The notes under the pieces: model-generated
Seen by the model: the letters and a program-made list of their open reading frames with translations, nothing else
Database searches by the model: none
What the model was told of the DNA's origin: nothing
Shown: positions 1 through 8,659 of the stretch, one piece after another
Layout of the letters: each line of letters starts with the position of its first letter
Numbering within the stretch: position 1 is the first letter of the stretch
Assembly: GCF_028464145.1 (NCBI RefSeq)
Contig: NZ_JAQPCG010000001.1
Location: forward strand, 744,001-808,000
From: Maribacter sp. PR1
GTDB taxonomy: Bacteria > Bacteroidota > Bacteroidia > Flavobacteriales > Flavobacteriaceae
Direction: 5' to 3'
Length of the DNA: 64,000 nucleotides
Translations under genes and position numbers: made by a program

Positions 1-1334
1 CCCCGGAGGGTATCCAGGACGGAATCGTAAATAGTATAGAGGTTTCCCCTCATGATCCAGCTACCGCATACGTAGTGGTCATGCGCTATAAGTCCATGGA
101 CTTGAATTCCCATATTTTTAAGACTACAGATTACGGTACCACTTGGACAAAAATCGTGAACGGTATTACTGGGGAACATAATTTTACAAGGGTCGTTCGT
201 GAGGACAAAAAAGTAAAAGGCCTGCTCTATGCAGGTACCGAAACTGGCCTGTTTATTTCCTTAAACGATGGATTAAATTGGCAACCCTTACAATTAAACC
301 TACCCGTAGTTCCCATCAATGACCTCATTATCCAGGACAACGATTTGGTGGCCGCCACAGCAGGTAGGGCCTTTTGGATATTGGATGACCTTTCGGCATT
401 GCAAAACATAAAGACCCAGAAACAACAGGTTTCCATTTTTCAGCCTAAGGATACCTACCTGTTTTTTGGAGGATATAACGAAAAGCCTGTTCCCGGAGTG
501 GGGTCCAACCCAAAAAGTGGGGTAACCTTTGATTATTATTTGGAATCAAAATTGGATTCTACGGAACTCCAACTAGAAGTGCTGCATAATGGTGAAGTCA
601 TTCGCACCATCACCAACAAGAAACCAAAGGATTTTAAATCTTGGCCGGGAGGTCCTTCAAAACCGGAAGTCCTACCTTCCAAAAAAGGGTACAATCGCTA
701 TACTTGGAACTTTAGGAAAGACCCACTTCCTGCCGTGGACAAAGTTTTTGTTTATGGAGGGGACCAAGGATCCACTATTGGCCCAGGCACGTACACATTG
801 CGCTTATCAACGCCTGAAACCTCTTCGGAAACCAGCGTAAACGTATTGGCCAATCCCAATATTGATGCATCCCCTGCCGATTACCAAGAACAACAAGAGG
901 TTTTAAACACTATCGATAGAACCGTTGTGGAAATTCATGAAGCGGTCAATGCCATGCGCTCTGCCAAATCCCAACTAAAAGCATACAAGAAGCTTTTGAA
1001 GGAAACCGAAAAAGCAACTGAACTCCTGACGCAGGGAGATTCCATTTTGGAACATATAACGGATTGGGAAGAAAAATTAATTCAGCCGAAACAAAAAACG
1101 TTTCAAGATGTCATCAATTTTAAAAATCAGCTCAATGCCCAATTGCTGAATCTTAAGAGTTATGTAGATGTGGCCGAACCTGAAGTTACGGCAGGTGCCA
1201 AGGAAAGATTAAGGGATTTATTGACTGCTTGGAGGAGTTTAAAACAAGAACAGCAGACTATCATTCAGCAAGAAATGGCCAGTTATAACCAATTGTACAG
1301 AACACTTGAACTTCCGGCCATTATTATGGAATAA
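1..1334 (+). CDS. BNR/sortilin-like beta-propeller protein, 3' part
   Basis: The reading frame is open from base 3 at the left edge, so this is the C-terminal part of a longer gene; an internal GTG at 75 is not its start. The visible part begins with BNR/Asp-box-type propeller repeats (TDYGTTW and SLNDGLNW), as in sortilin/VPS10-like exoproteins annotated as WD40/YVTN/BNR-like repeat proteins, which are often near 1000 residues. After the propeller come a beta-rich linker and a helical, probably coiled-coil tail rich in Lys, Glu and Gln. Members are usually exported; a signal peptide would lie outside the window. The exact function is unknown in this family. The next gene starts 16 bp after the stop and may be co-transcribed. 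Confidence 0.8.
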   Translation, partial: PEGIQDGIVNSIEVSPHDPATAYVVVMRYKSMDLNSHIFKTTDYGTTWTKIVNGITGEHNFTRVVREDKKVKGLLYAGTETGLFISLNDGLNWQPLQLNLPVVPINDLIIQDNDLVAATAGRAFWILDDLSALQNIKTQKQQVSIFQPKDTYLFFGGYNEKPVPGVGSNPKSGVTFDYYLESKLDSTELQLEVLHNGEVIRTITNKKPKDFKSWPGGPSKPEVLPSKKGYNRYTWNFRKDPLPAVDKVFVYGGDQGSTIGPGTYTLRLSTPETSSETSVNVLANPNIDASPADYQEQQEVLNTIDRTVVEIHEAVNAMRSAKSQLKAYKKLLKETEKATELLTQGDSILEHITDWEEKLIQPKQKTFQDVINFKNQLNAQLLNLKSYVDVAEPEVTAGAKERLRDLLTAWRSLKQEQQTIIQQEMASYNQLYRTLELPAIIME

Positions 1335-1350
1335 TATTAATTCATACAAG

Positions 1351-1923
1351 ATGACCGATTTTATCTGCGACCGGACCTTTAAATCCGAGGACTTTACGCA
1401 AATACGATTAAAAAGGGCAGAATATGAAAACTGCACCTTCGAGGGCTGCAATTTTTCCGACGGTTTTTTGGATAATCAAAACTTTATGGAGTGCACTTTT
1501 AGGGACTGTAACCTAAGTAATGCCAATCTCACAAATACCATTTTCAAGGATGTGGACTTTAAGCACTGCAAAATGATGGGTATGAAATTCGAGAACTGCA
1601 ACGATTTTTTAATGGACTTTTCATTTTTGGATTGTACCCTAGACTATACCTCGTTCTATGGTTTGGATTTAAAAAACATACAGATTATTGATTGTAAACT
1701 TGTGGCCACGGATTTTACGGATTGTAATTTATCCGGCTCAAAATTTAATAGCTGTGATCTTGATAAGGCCATATTCATCAATACGGACCTATCCAATGCC
1801 GATTTGGGTACTTCGTACCATATAACCTTGGACCCGGAGCAGAACAAATTGAAGCATGCACAATTTTCATTGGCTAGTCTGCCGGGCCTTTTGGGCAAAC
1901 ATGAAATACGCGTAAGCTCTTGA
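1351..1923 (+). CDS. Qnr-like pentapeptide repeat protein
   Basis: This 190-residue protein is built almost entirely of A(D/N)LXX-type pentapeptides with a Cys or Phe at the centre (for example NFSDG, NLSNA, DFTDC, NLSGS, DLSNA), which form a right-handed quadrilateral beta-helix. The tail after the last coil (DPEQNKLKHAQFSLASLPGL) has the position and layout of the C-terminal dimerisation helix of Qnr and MfpA proteins, which mimic DNA and protect gyrase. I chose ATG 1351 over the upstream TTG 1306 because it follows the previous stop and starts the repeat region cleanly. The stop overlaps the start of the VOC gene by one base, so the two are probably translationally coupled. A role in quinolone tolerance is only an analogy. 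Confidence 0.85.
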   Translation: MTDFICDRTFKSEDFTQIRLKRAEYENCTFEGCNFSDGFLDNQNFMECTFRDCNLSNANLTNTIFKDVDFKHCKMMGMKFENCNDFLMDFSFLDCTLDYTSFYGLDLKNIQIIDCKLVATDFTDCNLSGSKFNSCDLDKAIFINTDLSNADLGTSYHITLDPEQNKLKHAQFSLASLPGLLGKHEIRVSS

Positions 1924-2306
1924 TGATTTCAAAAGTCCATCATATCGCCATAATTTGTTCCGATTATGAAAAGTCCAAAAATTTCTACACCCATTTTCTA
2001 GGACTCACCATTATCAATGAAACCTATAGAAATGAAAGGGCATCTTATAAATTGGATTTGGCCTTAAACGGCGACTATATTATAGAATTGTTCTCATTTC
2101 CCAACCCTCCCGAGAGAACCTCAAGACCAGAAGCGTGCGGTTTAAGACATTTGGCTTTTCAGGTTCCCAGCATCGAGCGCATTGTTGAACATTGTAAAAA
2201 CCATGATGTTCTCGTAGAGCCTATTAGGATGGATGAAATGACGGGGAAAAGGTTCACTTTCATTTCGGACCCCGATGATTTGCCCATTGAGTTTTACGAA
2301 AGCTGA
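1923..2306 (+). CDS. gloA2: VOC family protein, YaeR/GloA2-like
   Basis: A 127-residue single-module vicinal oxygen chelate protein, very similar to E. coli YaeR over its full length (shared ELFSFP and the SRPEACGLRHLAF block). The four expected metal ligands are visible: His7, Glu55, His76 and Glu123. The family has the glyoxalase I fold, but the substrate of YaeR-type members is not firmly known. The ATG lies inside the stop of the pentapeptide gene (TGATG), which decides the start against the in-frame TTG three bases earlier. It is likely cytoplasmic and metal-dependent. Confidence is high for the family and low for glyoxalase activity itself. Confidence 0.88.
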   Translation: MISKVHHIAIICSDYEKSKNFYTHFLGLTIINETYRNERASYKLDLALNGDYIIELFSFPNPPERTSRPEACGLRHLAFQVPSIERIVEHCKNHDVLVEPIRMDEMTGKRFTFISDPDDLPIEFYES

Positions 2307-2360
2307 TTTTATAGGCGTTTGTAATCGGATAATTTGTAACTTGATTCAAACAATCCTAGT

Positions 2361-2852
2361 ATGAAATTAGTTATCCCGTTATTCTTTTTGGTTTGCCTAA
2401 GTATTACGGCACAGAACACGCTATCCTTGGAAGAAGGTGCCACCTCCCCAAAAGCTACACTTTTAGATGTCGAATGGATGACGGGACATTGGAAGGGCGA
2501 AGCCTTTGGTGGTATTACGGAAGAAATATGGAGTCCGCCATTGGGAGGAAGTATGATGTTCTCTTTTAAACTTGTAGTGAATGGAATGGTCAACTTTTAT
2601 GAATTGGGGCATATTAAGGAGGTCGACGGAACCTTGTTATTACAATTGAAACATTTTGACGGCGATTTAAAGGGTTGGGAAGAAAAGAACGATACGGTCG
2701 ATTTTAAATTAGTTAAACTAGAGCCTAACAAGGTATTTTTTGATGACTTTACGCTGGAAAGGATATCAGACCAAGAAATTAATTTATTTGTTGTCGTTGG
2801 CGACAATGATGGGAATCAGGAAGAAGTACAATTCAATTACAAAAGACAATAA
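2361..2852 (+). CDS. Exported DUF6265-type lipocalin-like protein
   Basis: A 163-residue protein with a signal peptide (residues 1-17, ending SITAQ) and one lipocalin-like beta-barrel domain. The pattern WMTGHWKGEA, followed by EEIWSPPLGGSMM, is the hallmark of DUF6265 proteins of Bacteroidota. No function is established for the family; the fold suggests binding of a small hydrophobic ligand in the periplasm. It may share a transcript with the zinc-ribbon gene whose GTG start follows one base after this stop. Confidence 0.75.
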   Translation: MKLVIPLFFLVCLSITAQNTLSLEEGATSPKATLLDVEWMTGHWKGEAFGGITEEIWSPPLGGSMMFSFKLVVNGMVNFYELGHIKEVDGTLLLQLKHFDGDLKGWEEKNDTVDFKLVKLEPNKVFFDDFTLERISDQEINLFVVVGDNDGNQEEVQFNYKRQ

Positions 2853-2853
2853 G

Positions 2854-3207
2854 GTGGAAAAAAGAAAATGTCTGGAGTGCGGTTCCGAAATCATGGGCCG
2901 AATAGACAAGAAATTTTGTAATGATTATTGCAGGAACGCTTACAATAACAAAGTCAATAAGGATAGTAAAAACTTGATGCGCAACATCAATAACCGACTG
3001 CGCAAAAACTACAGGATCCTAGATAGTTTTAAACTTACCGATGGGAAAACCAAAACCACCAAAACCCGCTTAATGGACAAGGGTTTCGATTTTGAATTCA
3101 TCACTAACCTGTATACCACAAAAAAAGGGACTACCTATTATTTTGTTTACGATTTGGGATACCTACCCTTGGACAATGATTATTATATGATTGTAAAGAG
3201 GGAATAA
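2854..3207 (+). CDS. Small zinc-ribbon protein
   Basis: The protein begins with a four-cysteine zinc ribbon (CLECGSE, then FCNDYC), the DUF2116 type seen in short flavobacterial proteins, followed by a basic helical part and a C-terminal beta-rich segment of about 50 residues. The start is uncertain: GTG 2854 directly after the preceding stop keeps the whole ribbon, whereas the next in-frame ATG would delete half of it and upstream starts overlap the previous gene by over 100 bp. The ribbon and basic stretch suggest nucleic acid or protein binding in the cytoplasm; the role is unknown. Confidence 0.7.
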   Translation: MEKRKCLECGSEIMGRIDKKFCNDYCRNAYNNKVNKDSKNLMRNINNRLRKNYRILDSFKLTDGKTKTTKTRLMDKGFDFEFITNLYTTKKGTTYYFVYDLGYLPLDNDYYMIVKRE

Positions 3208-3232
3208 CAACCATCCTCTTCTAGATAATGCA

Positions 3233-3257
3233 TAAAAAATGCTCCCTTTCAGGAGCA
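3233..3257 (-). terminator. Intrinsic terminator of the CBS gene
   Basis: On the minus strand TGCTCC, a 6-nt loop and GGAGCA are followed directly by six T. It lies 29 bp past the stop of the CBS-domain gene, between two convergent genes. Confidence 0.75.
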
Positions 3258-3285
3258 CCCATGTTAACTAAATTGGTTTGAAAAA

Positions 3286-3750
3286 TTATTTCCAGTTATG
3301 ACCGCTTAATTTAAGTGCGGCGATAACGATATCCTTTCTACTTATTTGGCCCACCAAAATGCCATTTCGCATTACCGGAAGCCTTCTCCGGTTGTGTTTG
3401 TCAAAAATCCCGGCAGCATCGAATATAGAAATATCATCAGGTATGGTTTCTACTTCCTTCGTCATAAAACGTTCTACATTTTTATCCAGTATGGGTTGAT
3501 TAAAGTAACGACTCTCTGAAATTTGCTTCATACAATCCGCTTCCGAGATAATACCCACTAAAAATCCATTGTCGTCCAAAACAGGACCACCGGAAATATG
3601 ATGTTTGGCGAACTTCTCCATCACATCCAAAATAGATTGGTCCGGTCTAAAAGTGACCAATTTCGTGGTCATATAATCAGCCACTAAAATTGGGGCCTCA
3701 AACTCTTTTTTAATAATCTTCCGAATTCCTTGAAAGCTTTTGATTCCCAT
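3286..3750 (-). CDS. Two-CBS-domain protein
   Basis: A 154-residue cytoplasmic protein made of a tandem pair of CBS domains (about residues 24-80 and 94-150), which together form one Bateman module that normally senses adenosine nucleotides. The typical motifs are present: GGPVLDDNGFLVGIISEAD in the first domain and RRLPVMRNGILVGQISRKDI in the second. No catalytic domain is attached, so it is probably a stand-alone energy or ligand sensor, or a partner of another protein. Monocistronic: a terminator lies downstream and the gene upstream is divergent. Confidence 0.88.
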   Translation of the reverse strand: MGIKSFQGIRKIIKKEFEAPILVADYMTTKLVTFRPDQSILDVMEKFAKHHISGGPVLDDNGFLVGIISEADCMKQISESRYFNQPILDKNVERFMTKEVETIPDDISIFDAAGIFDKHNRRRLPVMRNGILVGQISRKDIVIAALKLSGHNWK

Positions 3751-3869
3751 GACTTTATGTTTAAAGATTAATTAATAAATATATTAAAAAAAAGTTAATC
3801 TGCTAAAAAAAATAGATGAATGGTGTCATCTCTTTAATATTTAATAATTTTAGACAGAACCCATAACCA

Positions 3870-6155
3870 ATGAAAAAGACCTCCTCCGTACTTACTTTAC
3901 TCCTATTAACGCTAGCCGTTTATTGGAGTATAAAGTCATTAATGCCAAGCTACACTCCTGATGAAAATAAAAGCGAAACCGAATTTTCTACCGATAGGGC
4001 ATTGGCCCATGTAAAAGAGATTGCCACAGAACCGCATGGGGTAGGTTTTCCCGGGCACTCCAAAGTACGTTCCTACTTAGTTTCCGAATTGGAAAAAATG
4101 GGTTTGAAAACCGAATTGCAGACGGGCTATACAGCCGGGGACTGGGCAAACCTTAGCAAGGCCACGAATATCCTGGCCAGGATTAAGGGTACTGGTTCAG
4201 GGAAGGCACTTTTACTTTTAAGTCACTATGACAGCAGTCCCCACTCTTCCCATGGGGCAAGTGATGCCGGCAGTGGTGTTGCCACAATTTTGGAGGGCAT
4301 ACGGGCATTTATAGCCAAAAACAAGCAACCCAAAAATGATATTATCATATTGATATCCGACGCTGAGGAACTTGGGTTAAACGGTGCCGACCTATTTGTA
4401 AAAGAGCATAGATGGGCAAAAGATGTAGGACTTGTTTTGAATTTTGAGGCGCGCGGCAGTGGTGGCCCTGGTATTATGTTGTTAGAAACCAATCGTGGAA
4501 ATTATAATCTCATTAAAGAGTTTACTAAAGCCAACCCCAAATATCCTGTTGCCAATTCTTTGGCCTATAGTATCTATAAATTGTTACCTAATGATACGGA
4601 TCTTACGGTATTCAGGGAAAAAGCGGATATTGATGGTTTCAATTTTGCCTTTATAGATGACCACTACGATTACCACACCGCGAATGACACCTATGAACGG
4701 TTGGACAAAAACACCCTTGCTCATCAAGGAACCTACCTCACTGCATTATTGGACCACTTTAGTGATTTGGAACTAAATACGGTAAGAAGCCTAAAGGATT
4801 CCGTTTACTTTAATATGCCCTATTTTAATATGGTCTCCTATCCTTTCGAATGGATTTGGCCCATGCTATATCTTGGAATAGCCCTATTTTTTGTGTTATT
4901 GATTTTGGGTATCAGAAAAAAGGTGTTGAACGGAAAGGACATACTCAAAGGTTTTGCCCCAATGCTTATGGCACTGGTCATCAACGGTCTAGTCGGATAT
5001 TTTTCGTGGGCACTATTAAAGTCGCTTTATCCTTCCTATACAGATATGCTTCATGGATTTACATATAATGGGCACGCCTACATATTTGCCTTCGTCTTAT
5101 TCTCCCTAAGTATTTGCTTTTATGCATACCACAAATTTCAAATGGTAAAGACCCCGAACTTGCTAATAGCGCCCTTGTTTATATGGCTAGTTCTTTGCAC
5201 CTTCTTATGTGTTTATCTCGACGGAGCAGCGTTTTTTATCATTCCCGTCTATGGGGCTTTGGTTGCTTTATATATTCTCATCAACCAAAAGAATCCCAAT
5301 GGTTTTTTGCTACTCTTTTTGGGCCTTCCCGCAATTTTTGTATTGGCCCCGTTTATCCAATTATTCCCTATTGCTTTGGGAATTAAAATGATGGTAGCCA
5401 GTACGGTGTTTACAACACTCACCTTTTTTCTTTTACTGCCTCTAATTATTCGATATAGAAATAAACGCGGCTTGGCGTTTTTAAGTTTTTTATTGTTTTT
5501 GGGCTTTTTGGTATCGGCCCATATGAACTCCAGTTTTAACGGGGAAAATCCAAAGCCTACCAGTCTACTTTATGTTCTTGACGTGGATAAAAATCAAGCC
5601 AATTGGGCCACTTATGAGAAGGTATTATCCGATTGGACACAGCAATACATTGGAAAAAACAAAGAAAACCCAAAGGATTTATCGAAGAATACCATTAGTA
5701 GTAAATACGGATCCGGCTTTAGCTATATTGCAGATGCTCCCATAAAGGAAATCGCCACACCATTGATTGAAGTGGTATCGGATACGATTATCGGGGCACG
5801 ACGATTATTGGAACTGAACATCGTTCCGCAGCGAAAAGTAAATCGCTTGGAAGTATTTACCAACGAAACACCTATTACAAAAGCTGTTGTGAATACTATT
5901 CCACTTTCTGAATACTACTTGAATAATAGAAGAAATGGAAAATTGGTTACCCATTACATTAGTGATAATGCCTCCACCTCCCTGCAACTCGTATTCCCGG
6001 CTTCTGAAACCTTAGAGCTTACTTTCTATGAAGCGTCCAATGATTTATTGAACAATGCTATGTTTACCGTTCCAGAACGACCTGAAGATAATATTCCTAT
6101 GCCATTTGTGCTAAATGATGCTATCTTAACCATTAAAAAACAACGATTTGAATAA
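3870..6155 (+). CDS. Membrane-anchored M28 family peptidase
   Basis: A 761-residue protein with an N-terminal membrane anchor, a zinc aminopeptidase M28 domain (about 40-300) and a multi-spanning membrane region (about 325-560) followed by a soluble C-terminal domain. The layout resembles ERMP1-type peptidases. The dizinc ligands can be read: His119 in SHYDS, Asp132 in SDAGSG, the catalytic Glu pair 166-167 in SDAEELG, Glu193 in NFEARG and His269 in DYHTAND. The M28 domain should face the periplasm. Upstream, TAATTTTA at 3845 is a 7/8 match to the Bacteroidota -7 box. The stop overlaps the next gene by 8 bp if that gene uses TTG. Confidence 0.88.
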   Translation: MKKTSSVLTLLLLTLAVYWSIKSLMPSYTPDENKSETEFSTDRALAHVKEIATEPHGVGFPGHSKVRSYLVSELEKMGLKTELQTGYTAGDWANLSKATNILARIKGTGSGKALLLLSHYDSSPHSSHGASDAGSGVATILEGIRAFIAKNKQPKNDIIILISDAEELGLNGADLFVKEHRWAKDVGLVLNFEARGSGGPGIMLLETNRGNYNLIKEFTKANPKYPVANSLAYSIYKLLPNDTDLTVFREKADIDGFNFAFIDDHYDYHTANDTYERLDKNTLAHQGTYLTALLDHFSDLELNTVRSLKDSVYFNMPYFNMVSYPFEWIWPMLYLGIALFFVLLILGIRKKVLNGKDILKGFAPMLMALVINGLVGYFSWALLKSLYPSYTDMLHGFTYNGHAYIFAFVLFSLSICFYAYHKFQMVKTPNLLIAPLFIWLVLCTFLCVYLDGAAFFIIPVYGALVALYILINQKNPNGFLLLFLGLPAIFVLAPFIQLFPIALGIKMMVASTVFTTLTFFLLLPLIIRYRNKRGLAFLSFLLFLGFLVSAHMNSSFNGENPKPTSLLYVLDVDKNQANWATYEKVLSDWTQQYIGKNKENPKDLSKNTISSKYGSGFSYIADAPIKEIATPLIEVVSDTIIGARRLLELNIVPQRKVNRLEVFTNETPITKAVVNTIPLSEYYLNNRRNGKLVTHYISDNASTSLQLVFPASETLELTFYEASNDLLNNAMFTVPERPEDNIPMPFVLNDAILTIKKQRFE

Positions 6156-6960
6156 AGTGATCGGCGTATTGGGTTGTGGATGGTTAGGATTACCCCTGGC
6201 TAAAAAGCTATTGGACCTGGGCTATAAAGTAAAGGGAACGACCACCTCAACCAATAAAATAGAAAATCTGAAGAAATCGGGGATTGACCCTTATTTGATT
6301 CAGGTAACGGATACCAAAATAGAAGGCTCCATTGCCCAGTTTTTAGAAAGTGTAGACATCATAATCATTAACATTCCTCCAAGATTAAGAGGAAAAGGAC
6401 CTAAGGAAAACTATGTACGTAAGGTCGTGTTATTGATTAAGGAACTTGAAAAAGCCCAGGTGCCAAAAGTCATTTTCATCAGTAGTACTTCTGTTTATAG
6501 CGACGAACAAGGTGAAGTAAACGAGGATACCGTTCCGCTACCCGCTTCGGAATCTGGCAAGCAACTTTTGGAATCCGAAAAACAGGTAAGGGATAGCAGC
6601 GAATTTGAATCTGCCATTATCCGTTTTGGCGGACTTATAGGACCAAATAGACACCCGGTAACCATGCTTTCTGGCCGAACGAATCTCAGTGGAGGCAATG
6701 CCCCTACGAACCTGATACACTTAGATGATTGTATCGGCATCATAACCACTATTATTGAGAAAAATGGCTGGGGAGAACTCATCAATGGGGTGTACCCAGA
6801 ACATCCTATAAAAAGCGAATACTATGCCCAGATGGCATTAAAAAAGAATATCCAACCTCCAGAATATCAAGAAAATGACAGTGATAATCATAAAAAAATA
6901 ACAATTTGTAATACTTTTCTTACTAAATACTACCGATTTTTAACCTCGATTCTTCCTTAG
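6148..6960 (+). CDS. YeeZ-like NAD(P)-dependent epimerase/dehydrogenase
   Basis: An atypical extended SDR of about 270 residues, alignable with E. coli YeeZ over most of its length. Visible are the nucleotide-binding motif GVLGCGWLGLPLA, the SSTSVYSDEQGEV active-site strand and the PNRHP and NLIHLDD segments. No catalytic Lys in the usual YxxxK spacing is evident, as in YeeZ. The start is either TTG 6148, overlapping the peptidase gene by 8 bp, or GTG 6157; there is no ATG near. It is probably co-transcribed with the peptidase. Substrate unknown; the C-terminus is Lys/Thr-rich and poorly conserved. Confidence 0.75.
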   Translation: MNKVIGVLGCGWLGLPLAKKLLDLGYKVKGTTTSTNKIENLKKSGIDPYLIQVTDTKIEGSIAQFLESVDIIIINIPPRLRGKGPKENYVRKVVLLIKELEKAQVPKVIFISSTSVYSDEQGEVNEDTVPLPASESGKQLLESEKQVRDSSEFESAIIRFGGLIGPNRHPVTMLSGRTNLSGGNAPTNLIHLDDCIGIITTIIEKNGWGELINGVYPEHPIKSEYYAQMALKKNIQPPEYQENDSDNHKKITICNTFLTKYYRFLTSILP

Positions 6961-7080
6961 TTCGCAACACTTTTTTGGCATTTCACAACAAATTTGGATA
7001 TTTATTGTTAATAACACATTGATTTTTAATGAGTTATCGACCAAATGCATACCTTTATGTAAATTTTAAAACCATTGGTC

Positions 7081-7455
7081 ATGAAAAAGTCTAAGCTTAA
7101 TGAACGGATTATCATGGAATTGGAACGCCTAATTTCACAAAGTTGTGCAGAGCGGCGAAGAACAGGTAAGTTTACTCAGTTGCACGTAGCGCTATTAAAA
7201 AAGTACTATAATGCCGCTGATGTTTCTATAGACTATCACAGGCACCGAATTAAAATGGATGTCCTTTTGGACGATTCATCCTATAGTCCGGGGAAACCCA
7301 ATATAAATTTACCCGTTTTACATATCAACTTATTGTTCGATAATCTAAAAGAATTTCTGCGGTCCTGTATTGATAGAGACCGAAAAAGTATTGGTTTTTA
7401 TGCACAGCTATTAAAGGCATTTGGGAAAAAAGAAGAAATCTATTCCTTGGTATAA
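7081..7455 (+). CDS. Conserved hypothetical protein
   Basis: A 124-residue protein with no signal peptide or membrane segment. It begins with a helix rich in Lys, Glu and Arg and has a central charged beta-rich part (DVSIDYHRHRIKMDVLLDD). I do not recognise a family. ATG 7081 is preferred over TTG 7075. An element TACCTTTA at 7050 resembles a -7 box, and a strong terminator follows 25 bp after the stop, so the gene is probably transcribed alone. Confidence 0.6.
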   Translation: MKKSKLNERIIMELERLISQSCAERRRTGKFTQLHVALLKKYYNAADVSIDYHRHRIKMDVLLDDSSYSPGKPNINLPVLHINLLFDNLKEFLRSCIDRDRKSIGFYAQLLKAFGKKEEIYSLV

Positions 7456-7480
7456 ATACCATGAATAAATTCAAATTAAA

Positions 7481-7505
7481 AGGGCGCCAATGGGCGTCCT
7501 TTTTC
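7481..7505 (+). terminator. Intrinsic terminator
   Basis: An 8-bp stem (AGGGCGCC with GGGCGTCCT, one G-T pair) with a 4-nt loop is followed by TTTTT. It ends the transcript of the hypothetical gene at 7081. Confidence 0.85.
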
Positions 7506-7588
7506 ATTTACCAGTAATTAAAGCTTTCCTTAACAAGTTCATTCGGAATATTTTAATAGTTTAGCGCACCAAAAAAAATCAAAACGTA

Positions 7589-8290
7589 ATGAAAAAATTA
7601 GTTGTTGCGCTTGTGCTGACTTTAGGATTCTATGGAACGGCGCAAACCAAAAGTGAGCTCTTAAAGCACTATGAGGAGTTTTATGATCAAATGAGATTAC
7701 AAGGAGATGTAGACGGTGTTATCAACGCTATTACCCATTTAAATGTGCTCTCTCCATCCAAGGAACGTATGGATACCCTTGCCTATATCTATGCTAATGA
7801 CAATCAACACCTCCAGGCATTGAATACCATTGGTATCGAAAAAGTAGATTCAGATTCAGATTTGGCCGTGCAAGTAAAGGCAATCTCCCTGAAAGCCTTA
7901 AACCAACCGAAAAGGGCCTTGGAGCAATTTGAAATCCTATACCAAAGAAATCCGAACGCCTATTTGGCCTATGAATTGTCCGATTTAAAGATTCAACTTG
8001 GAGATAATGCTGGGGCCCTTACACATATAGAATATGGAATCGCCAATTCCAAAGAGGATATGCGCTATGCTTTCTATGAACGCCAACAACCCTATGAGGT
8101 TCCTTTAAAAGCAGCATTTCTGCACCTTAAAGGTTTGGTTCAGTTCAATACGGATAAAGAAAACATAGATGCAGCCATCGCAACTATTGACCAGGCCTTG
8201 GCCATTGACCCTAACTTTAATCTCGCCAGTCTAAGTAAACAAGCACTCACGGCAAGAAAACAGGCTCCAGCAGAAGAGCAAAAACAATAG
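7589..8290 (+). CDS. Exported TPR-like protein
   Basis: A 233-residue protein with a signal peptide (residues 1-19, ending GTAQ) and helical repeats of the tetratricopeptide type; the clearest are around residues 60-90, 100-145 and 170-215 (ALAIDPNFNLASLSKQAL). TPR proteins act as scaffolds for protein contacts; here that would be in the periplasm. The C-terminus is Gln/Glu-rich. TAGTTTAG at 7557 is a near match to a -7 box, and a strong terminator follows, so it is probably a single-gene transcript. Confidence 0.7.
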   Translation: MKKLVVALVLTLGFYGTAQTKSELLKHYEEFYDQMRLQGDVDGVINAITHLNVLSPSKERMDTLAYIYANDNQHLQALNTIGIEKVDSDSDLAVQVKAISLKALNQPKRALEQFEILYQRNPNAYLAYELSDLKIQLGDNAGALTHIEYGIANSKEDMRYAFYERQQPYEVPLKAAFLHLKGLVQFNTDKENIDAAIATIDQALAIDPNFNLASLSKQALTARKQAPAEEQKQ

Positions 8291-8310
8291 GAAAAAATTA
8301 GTAGTACATA

Positions 8311-8334
8311 AGAAGCGGGCAATACCCGCTTCTT
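8311..8334 (+). terminator. Intrinsic terminator
   Basis: GAAGCGGG, a 5-nt loop and CCCGCTTC form a perfect 8-bp stem followed by TTTAGTTTTT. It lies 20 bp past the TPR gene. Confidence 0.8.
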
Positions 8335-8375
8335 TAGTTTTTAGTCATTTGCTCCGGAAGCGTATTATCGGTAGC

Positions 8376-8659
8376 TTATTTAATGCGAATAAGTTCAGCA
8401 ACATGGTCATTGGGTACGGTAATGGAAAGTATATAATGGGCAATTTTCCATGTACCATCGACATTTTCCAACACCCCGGAACCCCTGCAGATTTTCATTT
8501 GGGTATCCAGTAACTCATCAAACCAAAATAGGTATCAAGATTGGCATCTCCGGCGGCCTTGTGCCACGCCTCCAAGGCTTGGTTTATTACTTTTTTACTA
8601 TCCTACCCCGTCACTATAGAAGTGATGCTGACCAAAAGGATAAAACTAAGTATCTTCAT
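8376..8659 (-). pseudogene. Decayed SnoaL/NTF2-like gene
   Basis: The minus strand begins MKILSFILLVSITSIVTG, then hits TAG, then reads on as KKVINQALEAWHKAAGDA and NLDTYFGLM before leaving frame. From about 8541 a second frame continues as DELLDTQMKICRGSGVLE, VDGTWKIAHYILSITVPN and ends at TAA 8376. These are the head and tail of a known SnoaL-like exported family ('WHKAAADANFDAYFGLM' and 'GSGVLEK.DG.WKI.HY'), so the middle part (about 50 codons) is missing and the tail is out of frame. Both a nonsense codon and an internal frame-shifting deletion are visible. Its start lies inside the end of the upstream lipoprotein gene, so the two were once coupled. Confidence 0.85.
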
